Shown here: piece by piece, positions 1 to 11,514 of the stretch
Layout of the letters: each line of letters begins with the position of its first letter
Position numbering within the stretch: position 1 is the stretch's first letter
Assembly: GCA_963920525.1 (NCBI GenBank)
Contig: OY986437.1
Location: 32,751,563 to 32,815,562, forward strand
DNA: 64,000 nt
Direction: 5' to 3'
From: Dichetophora obliterata
Lineage: Eukaryota; Arthropoda; Insecta; Diptera; Sciomyzidae
Notes under the pieces: generated by a model
Databases searched by the model: none
What the model was told of the DNA's origin: nothing
The model's input: only the letters and a program-made list of their open reading frames with translations
Translations under genes and position numbers: made by a program

Positions 1-164
1 TTTTTGACATCAGTGCTGGGGTTCTGTGGCATGTAATTAGAGGAACCTTTCAAAAATGGTCTTTCTTGAATTCCGAAGAGGCGTTGACCGACGCTTCATA
101 TTTGTCCCAAGCATTGGAGCACCGTTAAATTAAGCCTTCGCGGCAGGGGTCAACGTTAAAAACA

Positions 165-556
165 TAGTGGCTTTCTGTACGCCCGTTATATGTCACCAAA
201 TTTTTCTAAACTTTTATTCAATAGCAAACGCATGCGCAACACCAAAAGCAAACCTTACTCGGCTATGCTAATGTTGATAGTATCGCCACTTGTGTGTGGC
301 GCAAAAGAATTTTTATTGTGTAGGAAGTTAGTTAAAAAAACTCGATGCTCACTTGCATCGTAGAATAATTGCTGTTCGGCCGATGTGCGACCGCTGTACG
401 CCCGTTGTACAGCCGAGATTATTTCAAAACGGCTACTGTACGACCCCTGTACGACCGAAATAAATATTTAAAATTAGACATGGTTCGGCCACTGTTTGGC
501 CTTAGCAAGAAAAATTTTGGTTTGAAAGAAGGTTTTGAAAGTATAACCATTTTTTA
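165..556. repeat. CGGCC-rich dispersed repeat, copy 1
   Basis: The stretch shares long blocks with about 11280-11450 and 12320-12990. One block runs from a CACCAAATTTTTC segment through GCAAACGCATGCGCAACA to ATAGTATCGCCACTTGTGTG. The second carries CTGTACGCCCGTTGTACAGC followed by GAGATTATTT. The family contains many CGGCC and GTACGCCCGTTGTA motifs in an otherwise AT-rich region. A 62-codon ORF inside it is a by-product of the repeat. I do not recognise the family and see no terminal structure in this copy. Confidence 0.7.
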
Positions 557-757
557 AATACGCTTTTTTGACTACAGTGTGTGTGAATTTCCGCCAAAAG
601 GTTTACCGCGACCTTAGTTTTATTAGTTTAAGTAAATTAAATGTTACTTAAACTAATTAATAATAGAGAGAAAAAATTTTAAGTTTATATTTTGAGAGTA
701 CTGAGCGCTGATCTCAAATTGAATTTAAAAAAAATAGTAGTAAACATGAATAGCAAC

Positions 758-2645
758 CAGGGCTGCCAGTTTGTTAATTAATTACCAAATTTGGTAGATA
801 ATTTTTGACTTGGTAATTTGGTAATTTTTTTTATAGTTTTGGTAACTTTTTTCCTTTAGTTTTTCCAAAAAATTCAATATAATCAGTTTGCAAGATTTAC
901 ATAAAAAATTGAATTTAATATTACATTAAATATTTTTTAGTGCAGCATAAACTTTATGTTTTGTATTGAACATTTCTCTAAGTTTTCCGAACGCATCTTC
1001 TGAAAATATTGCGAATCATATCAAAATATTCCAATTTTGAAATTTAACGTAAACAAAGAAGTCTCTTATAAAAACAAAGCTACAAAACAAGTTGGATTTT
1101 AATACAATAAATAGCATAATGATTTCAAAGGAACTCTGCGAAATGAGAGACAAACCTCATTATGTGTGGTCACCAGAAGAAGATTTTAAGATTTAAAATT
1201 GAGATTTTTTTTCGCCATCAGCTCTAGTTTAGGATTTACAAGCAAAAATGTAAAAACCTGTTATGTTCTAACAGAATAATATCTTTAAACTGCGTCAGTC
1301 AATTTCGATCGTATTTGACAGCTTTGATTAGGAAATATTCAGCCTTATCATGCTTAATTTTTCACGCGGAATCGGAAAAGGGAGTTTTTGTTTTTAAGAT
1401 AAGGCTCTAGAACATTTTGTACATTTTTAAGTTATTTTTTCCTGAATATTTTTCTTCTTGTTAAGTTTCGTGAATGTTCTTGAGGTTTATCTTAATAATG
1501 AAAACTCTCTTTTTCAATTCCACTTGAAAAGTTATTCATAATACGGCTGATTAGGTCTAAGCATTTTTGTAAACAATTTTTTTTTTCAGCTTTTGTTTTG
1601 AAGATAATGACCTTGAAAGTCATAAATTTTAAAACTTTTTCATAATAAACATATTGGCTACCGTGAAATGTCTGAATCATAAAAATATCTTTTGTCTTTG
1701 AAGTTTAAGCATTCATTTGACCTTTGCAGATATTGTGGATAATTCCAGATATATTTTGAAATAACAAAAATTGATTACATGAAAAATTTATAGGAAAAAT
1801 TTCTAAAGTAACTTACTAAAAAATTAGGGTTTTCCAGCCGCTTAAAATTGCTTTGAATAAATTGCTAAATTGCAATGAATAAATTGCTTTGAACTGTATA
1901 TCATATTTTTTCATAACTCCTTAACTTGAGGTGATGGTGAAAAAGTTTCCTTTTATTTAAAATCAGTGCCCGTAGTTAGAATTGATATCCTATAAAACTA
2001 ACGAACTGTGTAGTTTCTAATTTTTAGTTATTAAAAAATGATTAAAATTTAAACTTTACGAAGCCGATAATTTTTTAAAATCAATATTCATTGCCAATGA
2101 ATGTGGTAAATTTTGTTCAGTTCCTACTTATTTAAAATAAAAAAAAATAAGGATCTCATTTTTATACTATTAATTTACAATTTTTTGTTTTGTTTTGTGA
2201 CAAAAAAATACGTTTACCTGAATTTACTACTAATTTGTGATTTTTATATTAATATAATAAATAAATTTTAAGCAAGAAAAAAAATTGTACTTCTTTTATA
2301 TATGTTTTTATCTAATTCAAATAAATAAGATATACGTCTCATTTCTATGGGTATATGAGTTTATGAATTTTACTTATTTTGTGATTTTTAGTTTTTAAAA
2401 ATAAGAAATTTTAAACAAGAAAAATGTATTACTTAATAATATTACTAAATTTATTTTACCACTATTTCTGTTTATTAATTTTAAGTATTTTAATATTGAA
2501 TACATTTTTTTATTAACAAAAATTATAATTTTTTTGATTTTCCTACTTTAAAAAAATTTTTTTTTATTTCATTAATTTTTATTTAATTGTAGTAACTTTT
2601 TGATCAAATTTTGGTAACTAAATTATTTTACAAGTGGCAACCCTG
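758..2645. mobile_element. Non-autonomous hAT-like element (1.9 kb)
   Basis: The ends are inverted: CAGGGCTGCCA at 758-768 and TGGCAACCCTG at 2635-2645, matching the CAGGGNTGCCA consensus common in hAT transposons. They are flanked by a near-perfect 8 bp target duplication (ATAGCAAC at 750-757, ATAGCAAT at 2646-2653), the hAT length. A subterminal TTTGGTAA motif occurs near both ends. The interior is very AT-rich with no transposase ORF, so this is a deletion derivative or long MITE. The one target mismatch suggests moderate age. Confidence 0.8.
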
Positions 2646-2653
2646 ATAGCAAT

Positions 2654-4560
2654 AAAAGTTGAAAAATGATGACAAAAGATAACAAATTTTAACGAACTTT
2701 GGAATTTCATAAGTATCATAAATACTCATATAATAAAAAGTTTAATTCAATTTTTTCAGTATACGATTGTTACGGTCCTGAATTACACTTTATATGTTTT
2801 TCTTGTTCAATTAATTATATAAATAAAACAATAAAATATTTGTACACACTTCGCAGATTTTTTTCGTTTATATTGATGGATATTAATCACGTCTATTTTT
2901 TCACGTAACGTATCATTTTTGGTGGCTTCTAAGAGACAACTCTAAACTTTTACACCTTGTATAGTGCGCTTAATAAACTATTGAAAAACCAAAGTAAGAA
3001 AATAGTAAGTTTAATTTTTCTTTGTTTTTACACTCATTAAATTTGTACGACTGTTACGTGCGTAGCTACGTAAATGCCCATATCTATTTGTGAGTAAAAG
3101 AGAACCGGGTAAAAAAACAAAATTAAAGAAAAGAAACAAAAATATGTTCTAACAACATTTCATTATTAGTTTCCTCAAAATAATACTTAATGAATATATG
3201 CAAAAGGTTGTTTATCAAAAATGCGCGTATGGCCTGATTTTATGTCTGACTTGTCTACATAATAAAATCCTCAAAAAAACTACTCGGTACATTAGCTTGT
3301 AATTTTCACAAAAAGTTCCCAAAATTATTTAATATAATATACAAAATTTAAAAAAATTAAAATTTCGAAGGTAGAAGGTGGCCTTAAAATAAACTGAAAT
3401 TTAAGGAATAAGGAAAAAAATGACTTCAAAAATATACAAACAAAGCAAACTATTTATCCATTTGAAATGTATTTTGCTTCATTTCAGCTGTAAATTTTCC
3501 ACCTTACTGTAATTTTTCAGGTTAAAATCAAAATTTTTTTCTATATAAAAATATTTTTTCAACTAAAAAAGTTAAATTTTTCAATCTGTCTTGTTGAAAA
3601 ACATTATGTATTTTCTAAATTTACACAAAAAGATTAATTTTTCATCTTTAGAAGTCTATTTTTTCAACTATTTTGTTTGAGGTTTTTCACTTATTTGATT
3701 TAAAGATAATTTCAACCTGAGGGTCGAATTTTTAATCTTTAAAAGTGGACTGTTTCAATTATTTTGGGTGAGTTTTTTGACTTGGTTAAATATTTTTTTA
3801 CAAATCTAAATGTTTTTCTTCAAGCTCCGAAAATTGAGTAACAATTGAAAAACTAATAAATTGTAACTTACTTAGAAAAAGTAATGATCTATGATTTCTT
3901 GCGAGCTTTAATTTTCTAACACTAGGGTGGTAAATTAGGATGGTAAGAACTGAGGTGGGTAAGTACTAGAAGGGGGTACTTAAGGTCAGTAAAAAGTGTC
4001 TCAATATCACAAGCCAGAGATTTAGAAATTTAAAGAATGGCTCAGGCCAAAAAACACAAACGATAGGCACTCGTCACGTTAATAGAACGCTTACGTAAAA
4101 AACTTTTTCTTCTATCTCTTATAGAACTCTTAAAAAAAACCACTTAAAAACAAAACCTTTACAATACAAATCAGGTACTATGTATGTATAATAAATTAGC
4201 TGTATATACTTGGGGCTTTACGCCCAACAAAGTTAGGAAAAACTTGTTGTTCCCATTCAAGAAGTTACCTCTTCAAGTAGGACTTTTTAAAAAAAATAAA
4301 CTAGTGTCATTTGGAGCAGCTTCCTAGTTATTTAGGGAACCGAAATTTGTCTTCAGATTCTAATGGATATATAAATGCATCACCTTGAATTCTAGTTTAA
4401 GAGTCAAAAGGTTTACGCATTAACGAAAAACTAAAAAATTTGCTAAAAACTCTCTTGTTTTGTATATACATAAATATATATGTTACAAATACAAAATAAT
4501 TTGTATTTATATTTATAATATTTATAATATTTGTTGCCGCGAGTTTTGATTCCATAAACA
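2654..4560. other. Gene-free AT-rich stretch
   Basis: Only short, stop-rich ORFs with low-complexity translations are present. I see no tRNA, no splice-consistent exon and no terminal repeats here. Confidence 0.6.
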
Positions 4561-4633
4561 GCCGAAATAGCTCAGTTGGGAGAGCGTTAGACTGAAGATC
4601 TAAAGGTCCCCGGTTCAATCCCGGGTTTCGGCA
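4561..4633 (+). tRNA. tRNA-Phe: tRNA-Phe (GAA)
   Basis: This is a 73 nt cloverleaf. The acceptor stem GCCGAAA (4561-4567) pairs fully with TTTCGGC (4626-4632), followed by discriminator A. The anticodon stem TTAGA/TCTAA closes the loop CTGAAGA, with anticodon GAA at 4594-4596, so it decodes UUC/UUU. Box A (TAGCTCAGTTGG) and box B (GGTTCAATCC) internal pol III promoters are intact. There is no intron and no encoded CCA, as expected for a eukaryotic gene. It stands alone in AT-rich sequence, is followed by a T-run terminator, and appears fully functional. Confidence 0.97.
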
Positions 4634-4638
4634 ATTAA

Positions 4639-4647
4639 TTTTTTTTT
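4639..4647 (+). terminator. RNA polymerase III terminator of tRNA-Phe
   Basis: A run of nine T residues begins six bases past the mature tRNA 3' end, the usual pol III stop signal. Confidence 0.85.
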
Positions 4648-4970
4648 GTCTAATCGGAAACTACAAATCCAACTAGAAAGAGATAAGTGTACATGGCAAA
4701 TAAACAGGTACACTTATTAGAACGATAGAAAAAGTTTATATAAGCATAAGTTGTCAAAATACAATACCGCCATATCTGTAAGTAAAAGCCCATATTTTTC
4801 ATTGATAATATATGTATGTAGATGTTAATGGTAGGGTAAGTTCGGTAAATAAAGACCACCCTTAACTTTTTGGAAAATAGAACAGAGAGTTAAGCTTTAC
4901 CTATACCTATATTTTTAAATAGTCTGAAAATTATTTTTAATTCAGTCCTCATCAAAAAAGTATATAAAAA

Positions 4971-5028
4971 AACTATATAACAAAAAGCTGGGAGTGAAAA
5001 ACTATATAACAAAAAGCTGGGAGTGAAA
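4971..5028. repeat. 29 bp direct tandem duplication
   Basis: Two identical 29 bp units lie head to tail (4971-4999 and 5000-5028), containing AAAAAGCTGGGAGTGAAA. They sit about 60 bp outside the piggyBac left end. Their identity implies a recent local duplication. Confidence 0.85.
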
Positions 5029-5087
5029 CATTAAAGGTACTTCAATATAGCACTTCTCAAAAAAGTGCGACTGATATGGTGTGTTAA

Positions 5088-7528
5088 CTCTTTCAGCGGC
5101 AAAGATTCAAGAACAATTTTACCCCCTTATGTAGCAGAGAATTTTTTTTTTTTTTTAAATTAAATGTTTTTATTTTAATAAAAAATGATCAAAACTTAAA
5201 AAAAATTCAGAAAAAATTCTTATATGATTTATATATTTGTTAAAAATAATATTTTATAGTGGTTCAATTTATGGACCACAGCCACTTGAACTACTTTTAT
5301 GGTAATCTTGGAAGCATGTTTTATTCTTTGATAAACACAACGGTACATTGCATGTTCCGCAAATCCAGTCTGTTCGTATTTGTTTTTTCATTGTGCTGCA
5401 CAATGCACATCGTCTGCGTGTACTGCGTTGTGGTTGATGGGCAGCTTGGGCTGTTCTGATACTTTCTGAAACGAAAGGTTTGGATTTTTTATTGAGGCTA
5501 CTGATATTTGTGTAGATATGCTCTGCCGTTTCTTGTTTTGGTTTACAATTGTTTCTGCAAGCAGCCCTTCAATTATTTCAAGCCGGAAGATTTTGTGTTC
5601 GACTGATGACTCCAATGCCAATTTATACAGTATATATGAATTTACCACACAAACATCTAAAAAATAAAAAAAAATGCGATGCCACCATTTTCGGCTTTTT
5701 CGGTCACATTTGTATGATGATAGCCTTTGATCAAATTTATCCACAAAATTCATGTTTCTGTTGTAGTCTTCGACTATTTGAGGAGCCGAAATATTAGACA
5801 TTGCTCCATCTTTATTCTTTCTTTGCAAGAAAACTGTTTGTTCTGCATCATGATAATTTGATAATAAATGAACACATCTTTTGTCCTTCCATTTGATGGC
5901 GCATAGGTCTTTGTTACTGTACCAGTCATATTCTCCGCGTTGGAGTTTCTTGTCACTTTTGAACTTTGGCAAAAACTTACGACTTATATTGACAGTACCA
6001 CAAGCATAGATTTGACTTTTTTTCAAGGTCTGCATCAAGGGTACACTGGTGAAAAAATTATCAAAGAAGCAAATATGATTTTTTCCCACAAGTTCAGCAG
6101 TAAGGTTTTTAACAATTTTCTCTCCAAGATTTGTGGTGATTACTCCATCATCTGTTTTACCAGTATATATATCAAATTTCCAACAGTACCCATTTTTATC
6201 TGCTAAAACCCATACTTTATATCCTCTTTTGATGGGTTTTTTTGGCATATATTGCTTCAGAGTACTTCGCCCTTTGAATTTGATCATTGATTCATCGATA
6301 GCAATTTCCATTGATGGATTCAAGCACTTTTTAAAATTTTCAGCTAAGGCAGTCAAAAGGGGACGAATTTTATAAAGTTTATCAAACGATACGTCTCCTC
6401 TTTTTGGCATTATTGAATTATCGTTGATATGAATATTTGATAGTAAAAACCCGAACCGCTTCAAACTCATAATTCGAGGAATAAAAGTATCTTGTAACAT
6501 TGGGTTACTTGACCAGTAATCCTTGTAGGATGGATATTTTTTGATTCCCATTAGTAAATTTATTGCCAGAAATGCACGCATTACTTTAGCATCAGTAGCA
6601 ATGTAACATCTACCACTTGATATACGTTGTTGCTCGCAGTAAAGATTTGTTTGGAATACTAAGTGATCTACAATGTCTTCTGTCAACAACAGATTAAAAA
6701 AATTCAAGGGTGTTTTGTCTGCAACTGACCGAACATGGTCAGTCAAACCTGTGTCACTGGTAAACTGTGAAGCTGGAACAGTTTTTGTAACTTTATCCCA
6801 CTTAGGTGAACCTACGATCGCATTTTCACAATTATTATCTCTATTCGAATATAATAATGTGGAAAGTGGCATGTCGTCATCAGCATCAAATCCATCATAT
6901 ACGATATTAGGTGAATGTAGACCATCTTCAATTTCACTTCCATTTGATTCAGAATCACTGGGAATTTCTGCGCATTCAACAGTGAGATCATTCATGTCTT
7001 CCAGAAGTTCACATATTTCTGCATCATTTAGGTGTTTATGTGGCTGATTCATATTTCCTTTACAAATAATAAGCAAAAAAATTTCCAATGAAAAAAATAC
7101 CTTACGTCGTGATGGTTCAATATAAGTACCACAACAAAATACACTACCAGCAATAATTATGTTGTAATATTATTTCCAAAACATGAAATTACTTACCTTA
7201 GCAATATATCTGTCCAGAAAACATCAATTTTTATAATTATTTTACAGAAAACTATTTTTTCTTAACTTTTTTCAATAACCATCCACTGCGTTGCACAAAA
7301 GTTGCTTCACTGACCATAAAATGTACATAAAATACGCAATTTCCACAAAAAGAAAATTTCTCTGAGAACATTATTGCTTTATTGTCCCGTTATGAAGAGC
7401 GGTTCAATTTTTAAACCTTTGAGACTTAAGTGATAACGTAAAACATATGTGGTACGAAAAATGTACCACCGTCGCGAAAAATATGGAAAATATATGGTAC
7501 AAAAATTAAACCAATGCCGCCGAAAGAG
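5088..7528 (-). mobile_element. piggyBac-family DNA transposon, near full length
   Basis: The element is 2441 bp, flanked by TTAA at 5084-5087 and 7529-7532, the diagnostic piggyBac target duplication. Terminal inverted repeats are CTCTTTCAGCGGCA on the left and the complement of CTCTTTCGGCGGCA on the right, 13 of 14 matching. One transposase ORF runs on the minus strand and fills most of the interior. Intact target sites, good TIRs and a long ORF point to a young copy, although the ORF has a C-terminal frameshift. The subterminal right part (7060-7528) is AT-rich and presumably holds the promoter. Confidence 0.93.
5388..7052 (-). CDS. piggyBac transposase (DDE_Tnp_1_7 domain), C-terminal frameshift
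   Basis: The ATG at 7050-7052 opens 554 codons beginning MNQPHKHLND; the frame is open a little further upstream but without an earlier ATG. An acidic N-terminal region is followed by the piggyBac RNase-H-like core. The catalytic aspartates are visible in IDESMIKFKGR, ICFFDNFFTSV and MNFVDKFDQRL. Their spacing (78 and 107 residues) matches the D268/D346/D447 triad of the founding piggyBac protein. The family's Cys-rich C-terminal domain is missing from this frame, which stops after VHCAAQ. The next frame reads on as a Cys-rich tail (RRRCALCSTMKKQ, then WICGTC and SKNKTC) to a stop at 5269-5271. The tail is therefore separated by a frameshift near 5420-5440. That domain normally contributes to TIR binding and nuclear import, so this copy is probably inactive as read. 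Confidence 0.9.
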   Translation of the reverse strand: MNQPHKHLNDAEICELLEDMNDLTVECAEIPSDSESNGSEIEDGLHSPNIVYDGFDADDDMPLSTLLYSNRDNNCENAIVGSPKWDKVTKTVPASQFTSDTGLTDHVRSVADKTPLNFFNLLLTEDIVDHLVFQTNLYCEQQRISSGRCYIATDAKVMRAFLAINLLMGIKKYPSYKDYWSSNPMLQDTFIPRIMSLKRFGFLLSNIHINDNSIMPKRGDVSFDKLYKIRPLLTALAENFKKCLNPSMEIAIDESMIKFKGRSTLKQYMPKKPIKRGYKVWVLADKNGYCWKFDIYTGKTDDGVITTNLGEKIVKNLTAELVGKNHICFFDNFFTSVPLMQTLKKSQIYACGTVNISRKFLPKFKSDKKLQRGEYDWYSNKDLCAIKWKDKRCVHLLSNYHDAEQTVFLQRKNKDGAMSNISAPQIVEDYNRNMNFVDKFDQRLSSYKCDRKSRKWWHRIFFYFLDVCVVNSYILYKLALESSVEHKIFRLEIIEGLLAETIVNQNKKRQSISTQISVASIKNPNLSFQKVSEQPKLPINHNAVHADDVHCAAQ

Positions 7529-7532
7529 TTAA

Positions 7533-8380
7533 ACATGCATTACGGTGGTCCAAATTTAAAAAAAAAAATGTGAACAGCAAAATTCACATAAAAAATATTG
7601 TTTTTCGTTGCCAGAAAAACTGAAATTACCAGAAAAAATTTAAAAATTAAATTAAAATTCGTTTAAGAAAACTATCCAAAAAAATGACGATGAAAACGCA
7701 AAAAATTATAACGTGCTATACACCGCACATCTGTTACGCCAGACTTCACCACATTACAATGAGCCGTAAACAGTTCGCAAATATTTGAAATAAATACACG
7801 GTGGCGTGACTAGGCCTTTTCAGTTGGAAAATATTACAGTGGGTCATATTACACACTTGGGCCACATAAACCGTACTTACTCTAAATATTAACTTCGATT
7901 TATTTTAAACATAATTAAAGACTAGCGAATCGAAGGCTTTCTTTTAATGTTTTTAGTTTAAGAATGCCCACCAATGTTTTAATGTTAAAAAAAATTCACT
8001 GGGCATTAATATTTTGATCGGAGTCTTATGAAATTAGTCAAAAAAAAGTAAATTACAAATATAAAAGCTGCGTTTTTCTTACATTCAAACCCAATTTGAA
8101 TTCAATACAGATTTAGAAGTTGGCGAAAACGTTTGGAGTGATAAATTATAGTTCATATAAAAAATATAGTTCATATAAATTATACTTCAAGTACTGGTTG
8201 ACTTTTTGCTCTCAAGGCATCAGGCCGTAATTAAAGCCTAGGGCTGATCCACACCCCACTGAAATTTTTTTTAATCAACATCATAAACAGTGAACCACAT
8301 CAATAAATTTTCAAGAAGTCAATTTTAAGTAATGAGTTTCAGAGCGTATGTAAGAGAGCGTTTTTCTTATTTTATTAATT
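7533..8380. other. Gene-free AT-rich stretch
   Basis: I see no ORF with coding character, RNA gene or terminal repeats between the piggyBac and the foldback. Confidence 0.55.
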
Positions 8381-8381
8381 T

Positions 8382-9054
8382 TAGTTATGTTGACTTTATA
8401 TGATTTAAATACTAATTCTAAATGTTTGATAGTTTGATAGTTTAAAATCGTTTATTGAGCTTAAGGTCAAAGTTAGAACAATTAATTGTTCTAACGAATT
8501 TTTCCAAAGAAACAACAACAACAACAACAACAAAGTTTTTTTTTCTCAATATGAAAAGGAAAAAATCACTAGCTGATCTGATTGCAATTTCTGCTCTGCT
8601 AAAAGCATCATCAGAAATCTTTGTGATACCCGTGCAAGCGCGCGCTAACGCACTGCACCATCGGGGCGATGAGATTTGAAGCGTCAATTTCTCATTTTTT
8701 TCCTCAATTTCATCATGTCACATTTGTTGTTGTATTTCTGTTTTACTTGAGTTTTTATGCTAATGTTATTATATGTAGTCCAACAAAATTCTAAAAAACA
8801 ACTTCAGTAAACATGCTTTGTTAGTGCAGACTTCCAGCAGGCTGTTGGAAAATTGAGAAAAAAAACTTTGTTGTTGTTGTTGTTGTTTCTTTGGAAAAAT
8901 TCGTTAGAACAATTAATTGTTCTAACTTTGACCTTAAGCTCAATAAACGATTTTAAACTATCAAACAACTAGAATTTGTATTTAAAATCAAGTATGATTT
9001 AAACTATTAAACATTTAGAATTTGTATTTAAATCATATAAAGTCAACATAATTA
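8382..9054. repeat. Large foldback element with a tRNA-like loop
   Basis: The left arm (about 8382-8553) and right arm (about 8851-9054) are inverted copies. They share TTTAAAATCGTTTATTGAGC, AAGGTCAAAGTTAGAACAAT and a CAA/TTG trinucleotide run. The right arm carries an extra internal duplication of an ATTTAGAATTTGTATTTAAA segment. The ~300 bp loop includes, on the minus strand at about 8625-8680, a tRNA D-arm-like stretch (GATGGTGCAGTGCGTTAGCG) without a convincing T-arm. The 74-81 codon ORFs inside follow from the repeat and are not counted as genes. Confidence 0.8.
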
Positions 9055-9059
9055 ATATA

Positions 9060-9479
9060 GAGGTCATTTAGAAAAAACTTTAATTAATTTTAATTAATAC
9101 ATTAATTAAATTAAATTAATTAAATAAACATAAATTAAAGACTTTCGAACTATTTCTTGTAAAGAATCAAATTTTTTAAAAATTAATAAAAACTTACGTA
9201 GAATTGCGAAAAAGTTAACGCGTGCAAAAGTTAATCGCTTGGTCAAGTTAACCTAATTTCAGCTTCCACGTACCGCACCGCTCAGAGTATGAATTTGCCA
9301 AACAAGTGAAAAGCCAACCTTTTGTTTGGTAACACAAGCAAGTGCGAGCTCTAATTTTGTTAATTGGTATTGAACAAATTTCTTTTTTGAGATGCAAAAT
9401 TATACGTTAATCCCCATCGTCGAGTTCACAGTCACTCGACCAGCCGATACAAATGAAGTCTAAGTTTATTTTTTGTAAT
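9060..9479. other. Gene-free AT-rich stretch
   Basis: Nothing recognisable lies between the foldback and the LINE target site. Confidence 0.5.
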
Positions 9480-9489
9480 GATGAAACTA

Positions 9490-10828
9490 GGTTAGGTTAG
9501 GTTAGGCTTAGGTGACGTCCGGTCAAAGACTGGCCCACATTAATCAAATATTTGGTCCGTTGTGATACCAAAGGGGACCTATTGCTCCCCTCCTGCTCTC
9601 CTAAGCACTTGCGTGGTACCAACCTGTACTACTAACAATGAAAAGTAGTAGACTCTTAACGTCTACCTTCTCAAGATCCTTCTCAAGAAACCTTCTCAAG
9701 AAACCTCACGCCTATCAGAATGGTGAGATCTTTCCTCGCCATTTGAGTGACATTCGTTGTTCGTTTTTCAGTAAAACGAGTCCACATCTGTCTAGCAGTG
9801 TTTGAGGTAGTGCTATGCTTCCACCTTAAATTAGACATTTCTGTGGCATGTTGTCATAGACCCAGTTTGAACGATGCAAGTGGCATGCCTAATGTTTCCA
9901 TGTCAGGCAACATTGAGCTCATCCACTCTGCAATTTCAAGGAATTTCCCTATGCCCTGGTATCCAGACCAGATTAATGTCGAACTTATGTAGAGACGAGC
10001 GACATTTAAGGGCTGTTGGTGATGCTAGAACACACCTCTAAGGCACTCAATCGCTGCTTGGCTGTCTGTAAGAATGTAGATATCTCTTGTTAACATCTCA
10101 CTATACCTCAGGCATTCCACAGCTCTATAAATGGCCATTATTTCAGCCTAGAAGACGCTGCAATGATCTGTTAGTCTGAATGAGTTTCTGATGCCCAGAT
10201 TCGTTAAAAAGACGCCTCCCCCGACTTGTCAAATTTTGAGCCGTCAATAAAAATATGCGCGCCAACTTAGTTTAGCGGCCATAACCCATCCCATTCTACT
10301 CTGGATGGAATTACTGTGTAAAAGCTGTTTTTGAGTGAAGGAGTGGCAATAATGTAATCGATGTTACTAAGAACTGCTCCTGCAAGATCGATAATAGAGA
10401 AGTGACCTGTACGAGTGTTAGCCGGTTGCTCTAAGGCGGATGGCTGTTTCCTGTGCCATCCTTTTTCCTGTGCTTCAGATGAAATGGACCTAAACGCTAT
10501 GCTAATACATAAAGCCGCAGTTCTTTGTACTTTCCTTAACAATTTACAATTAGACTGTATTTTTAGTGCTGTCCACCACACACAGACACCGTATAGTATA
10601 GCAAGACTGACCTCACTATAGCTGTGTAAATCCAACGTGCAATATTCGGGGTAAGTCCCCACGTTTTACCTATAGCTTTCTTACAGGCATATAAAGCAGC
10701 ATTGGCTTTCCTAGTTCTCTCAAGACTTATGGGTTTCCAGTTTAACTTTCTATCCAAAATAACTCCTAAGTATTTGGTCTCTTCCACGAATTATAGCTGA
10801 GTGCCATCAAGACGTGGAGGAACTATGC
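9490..10828 (-). mobile_element. 5'-truncated RNase H-bearing LINE (LOA-like), copy 1
   Basis: A 10 bp target duplication GATGAAACTA flanks the element (9480-9489 and 10829-10838). The 3' end (plus-strand left) is GGTTAGGTTAGGTTAGG, a pentameric tail. Read on the minus strand, the RT C-terminus (EETKYLGVILDRKLNW, about 10790-10740) is followed by the connecting region. An RNase H segment follows (AEIMAIYRAVECL at about 10146-10108, then ILTDSQAAIECLRG near 10060). Several stops and frameshifts break the frame, including a TAG directly before the AEIMAI motif. RT plus RNase H points to the I/R1/LOA group of non-LTR elements; LOA-like is my best guess. Truncation at 10828 is typical of incomplete target-primed reverse transcription. 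Confidence 0.85.
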
Positions 10829-11059
10829 GATGAAACTAAATAAGTCATTAAAACAAATAGCGTGTTATTTCCGAAAAATCTTTGTTTATATTTGATTTTT
10901 TTTTCAATTTCGAAAACTGCTTAGAAAAGTTAATAGTTCAAAAAAATTACTTATCCTTGGAACATTTCGGTTAACTTTTACGAGACTCTGCTGTATATAA
11001 AAGTAAGAAATAAAAATTGTACCGAAAATTGGTGTTTTTGTAATTGCTACAAAACTTTA

Positions 11060-11480
11060 CGAAAATTCTGCGTAGGTAGTTTTGTGTATGAGAAAACGGC
11101 CTTTAGACTTTAGAGATTCGTCTAGAAAATAAGTAGAATTAAACCTTAACCAACCTTCACCATTTTGACCGAGTAAAAATGTTAGCAGGCGAACAGTGGT
11201 CGAACATGGCCTAAAAATAATCTTAAAAGCATAGCTGCCGAAAATGGGGCCGAACAACGGCCGTACAAGGCCTGAATTAAGTTGTATGCCCCTTGTATGC
11301 CAACAAAATTTTCAAAGCTCTTATTCAACAGCAAACGCATGCGCGAGACCAAAAGAAATCCTCACTCGGCGATGCTGATATTGAAAGTATTACCACGTTA
11401 AAAAAGTGAAAGTGATCAAAAAGTTAAAAACACTGCTTATTTTCATTGTAGAATAATCACTTCTTGGCCAATGTTCGTCA
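11060..11480. repeat. CGGCC-rich dispersed repeat, copy 2
   Basis: The stretch shares with copies 1 and 3 the CGGCCGTACAAGGCC-type motifs, the CTTATTCAACAGCAAACGCA segment and the CGGCGATGCTGAT segment. It is diverged and less complete than copy 3. Confidence 0.65.
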
Positions 11481-11514
11481 GATGCTGTATGCCCGCACGG
11501 TTAAAAGTTTTGGA

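Noticed and set aside
369..557. 62-codon ORF
   Set aside because: It lies wholly in the CGGCC-rich repeat, opens at a non-ATG codon and has no ATG-led continuation.
6673..7047. 124-codon plus-strand ORF
   Set aside because: Antisense to the piggyBac transposase N-terminus, Ser-rich as expected for a shadow frame.
8442..8687. Overlapping 74- and 81-codon ORFs on both strands
   Set aside because: By-product of the foldback arm and its trinucleotide run.
9490..9506. Interstitial telomere (TTAGG)n
   Set aside because: The pentamers sit exactly at the LINE target junction and recur at the other LINE copy, so they are a LINE tail.
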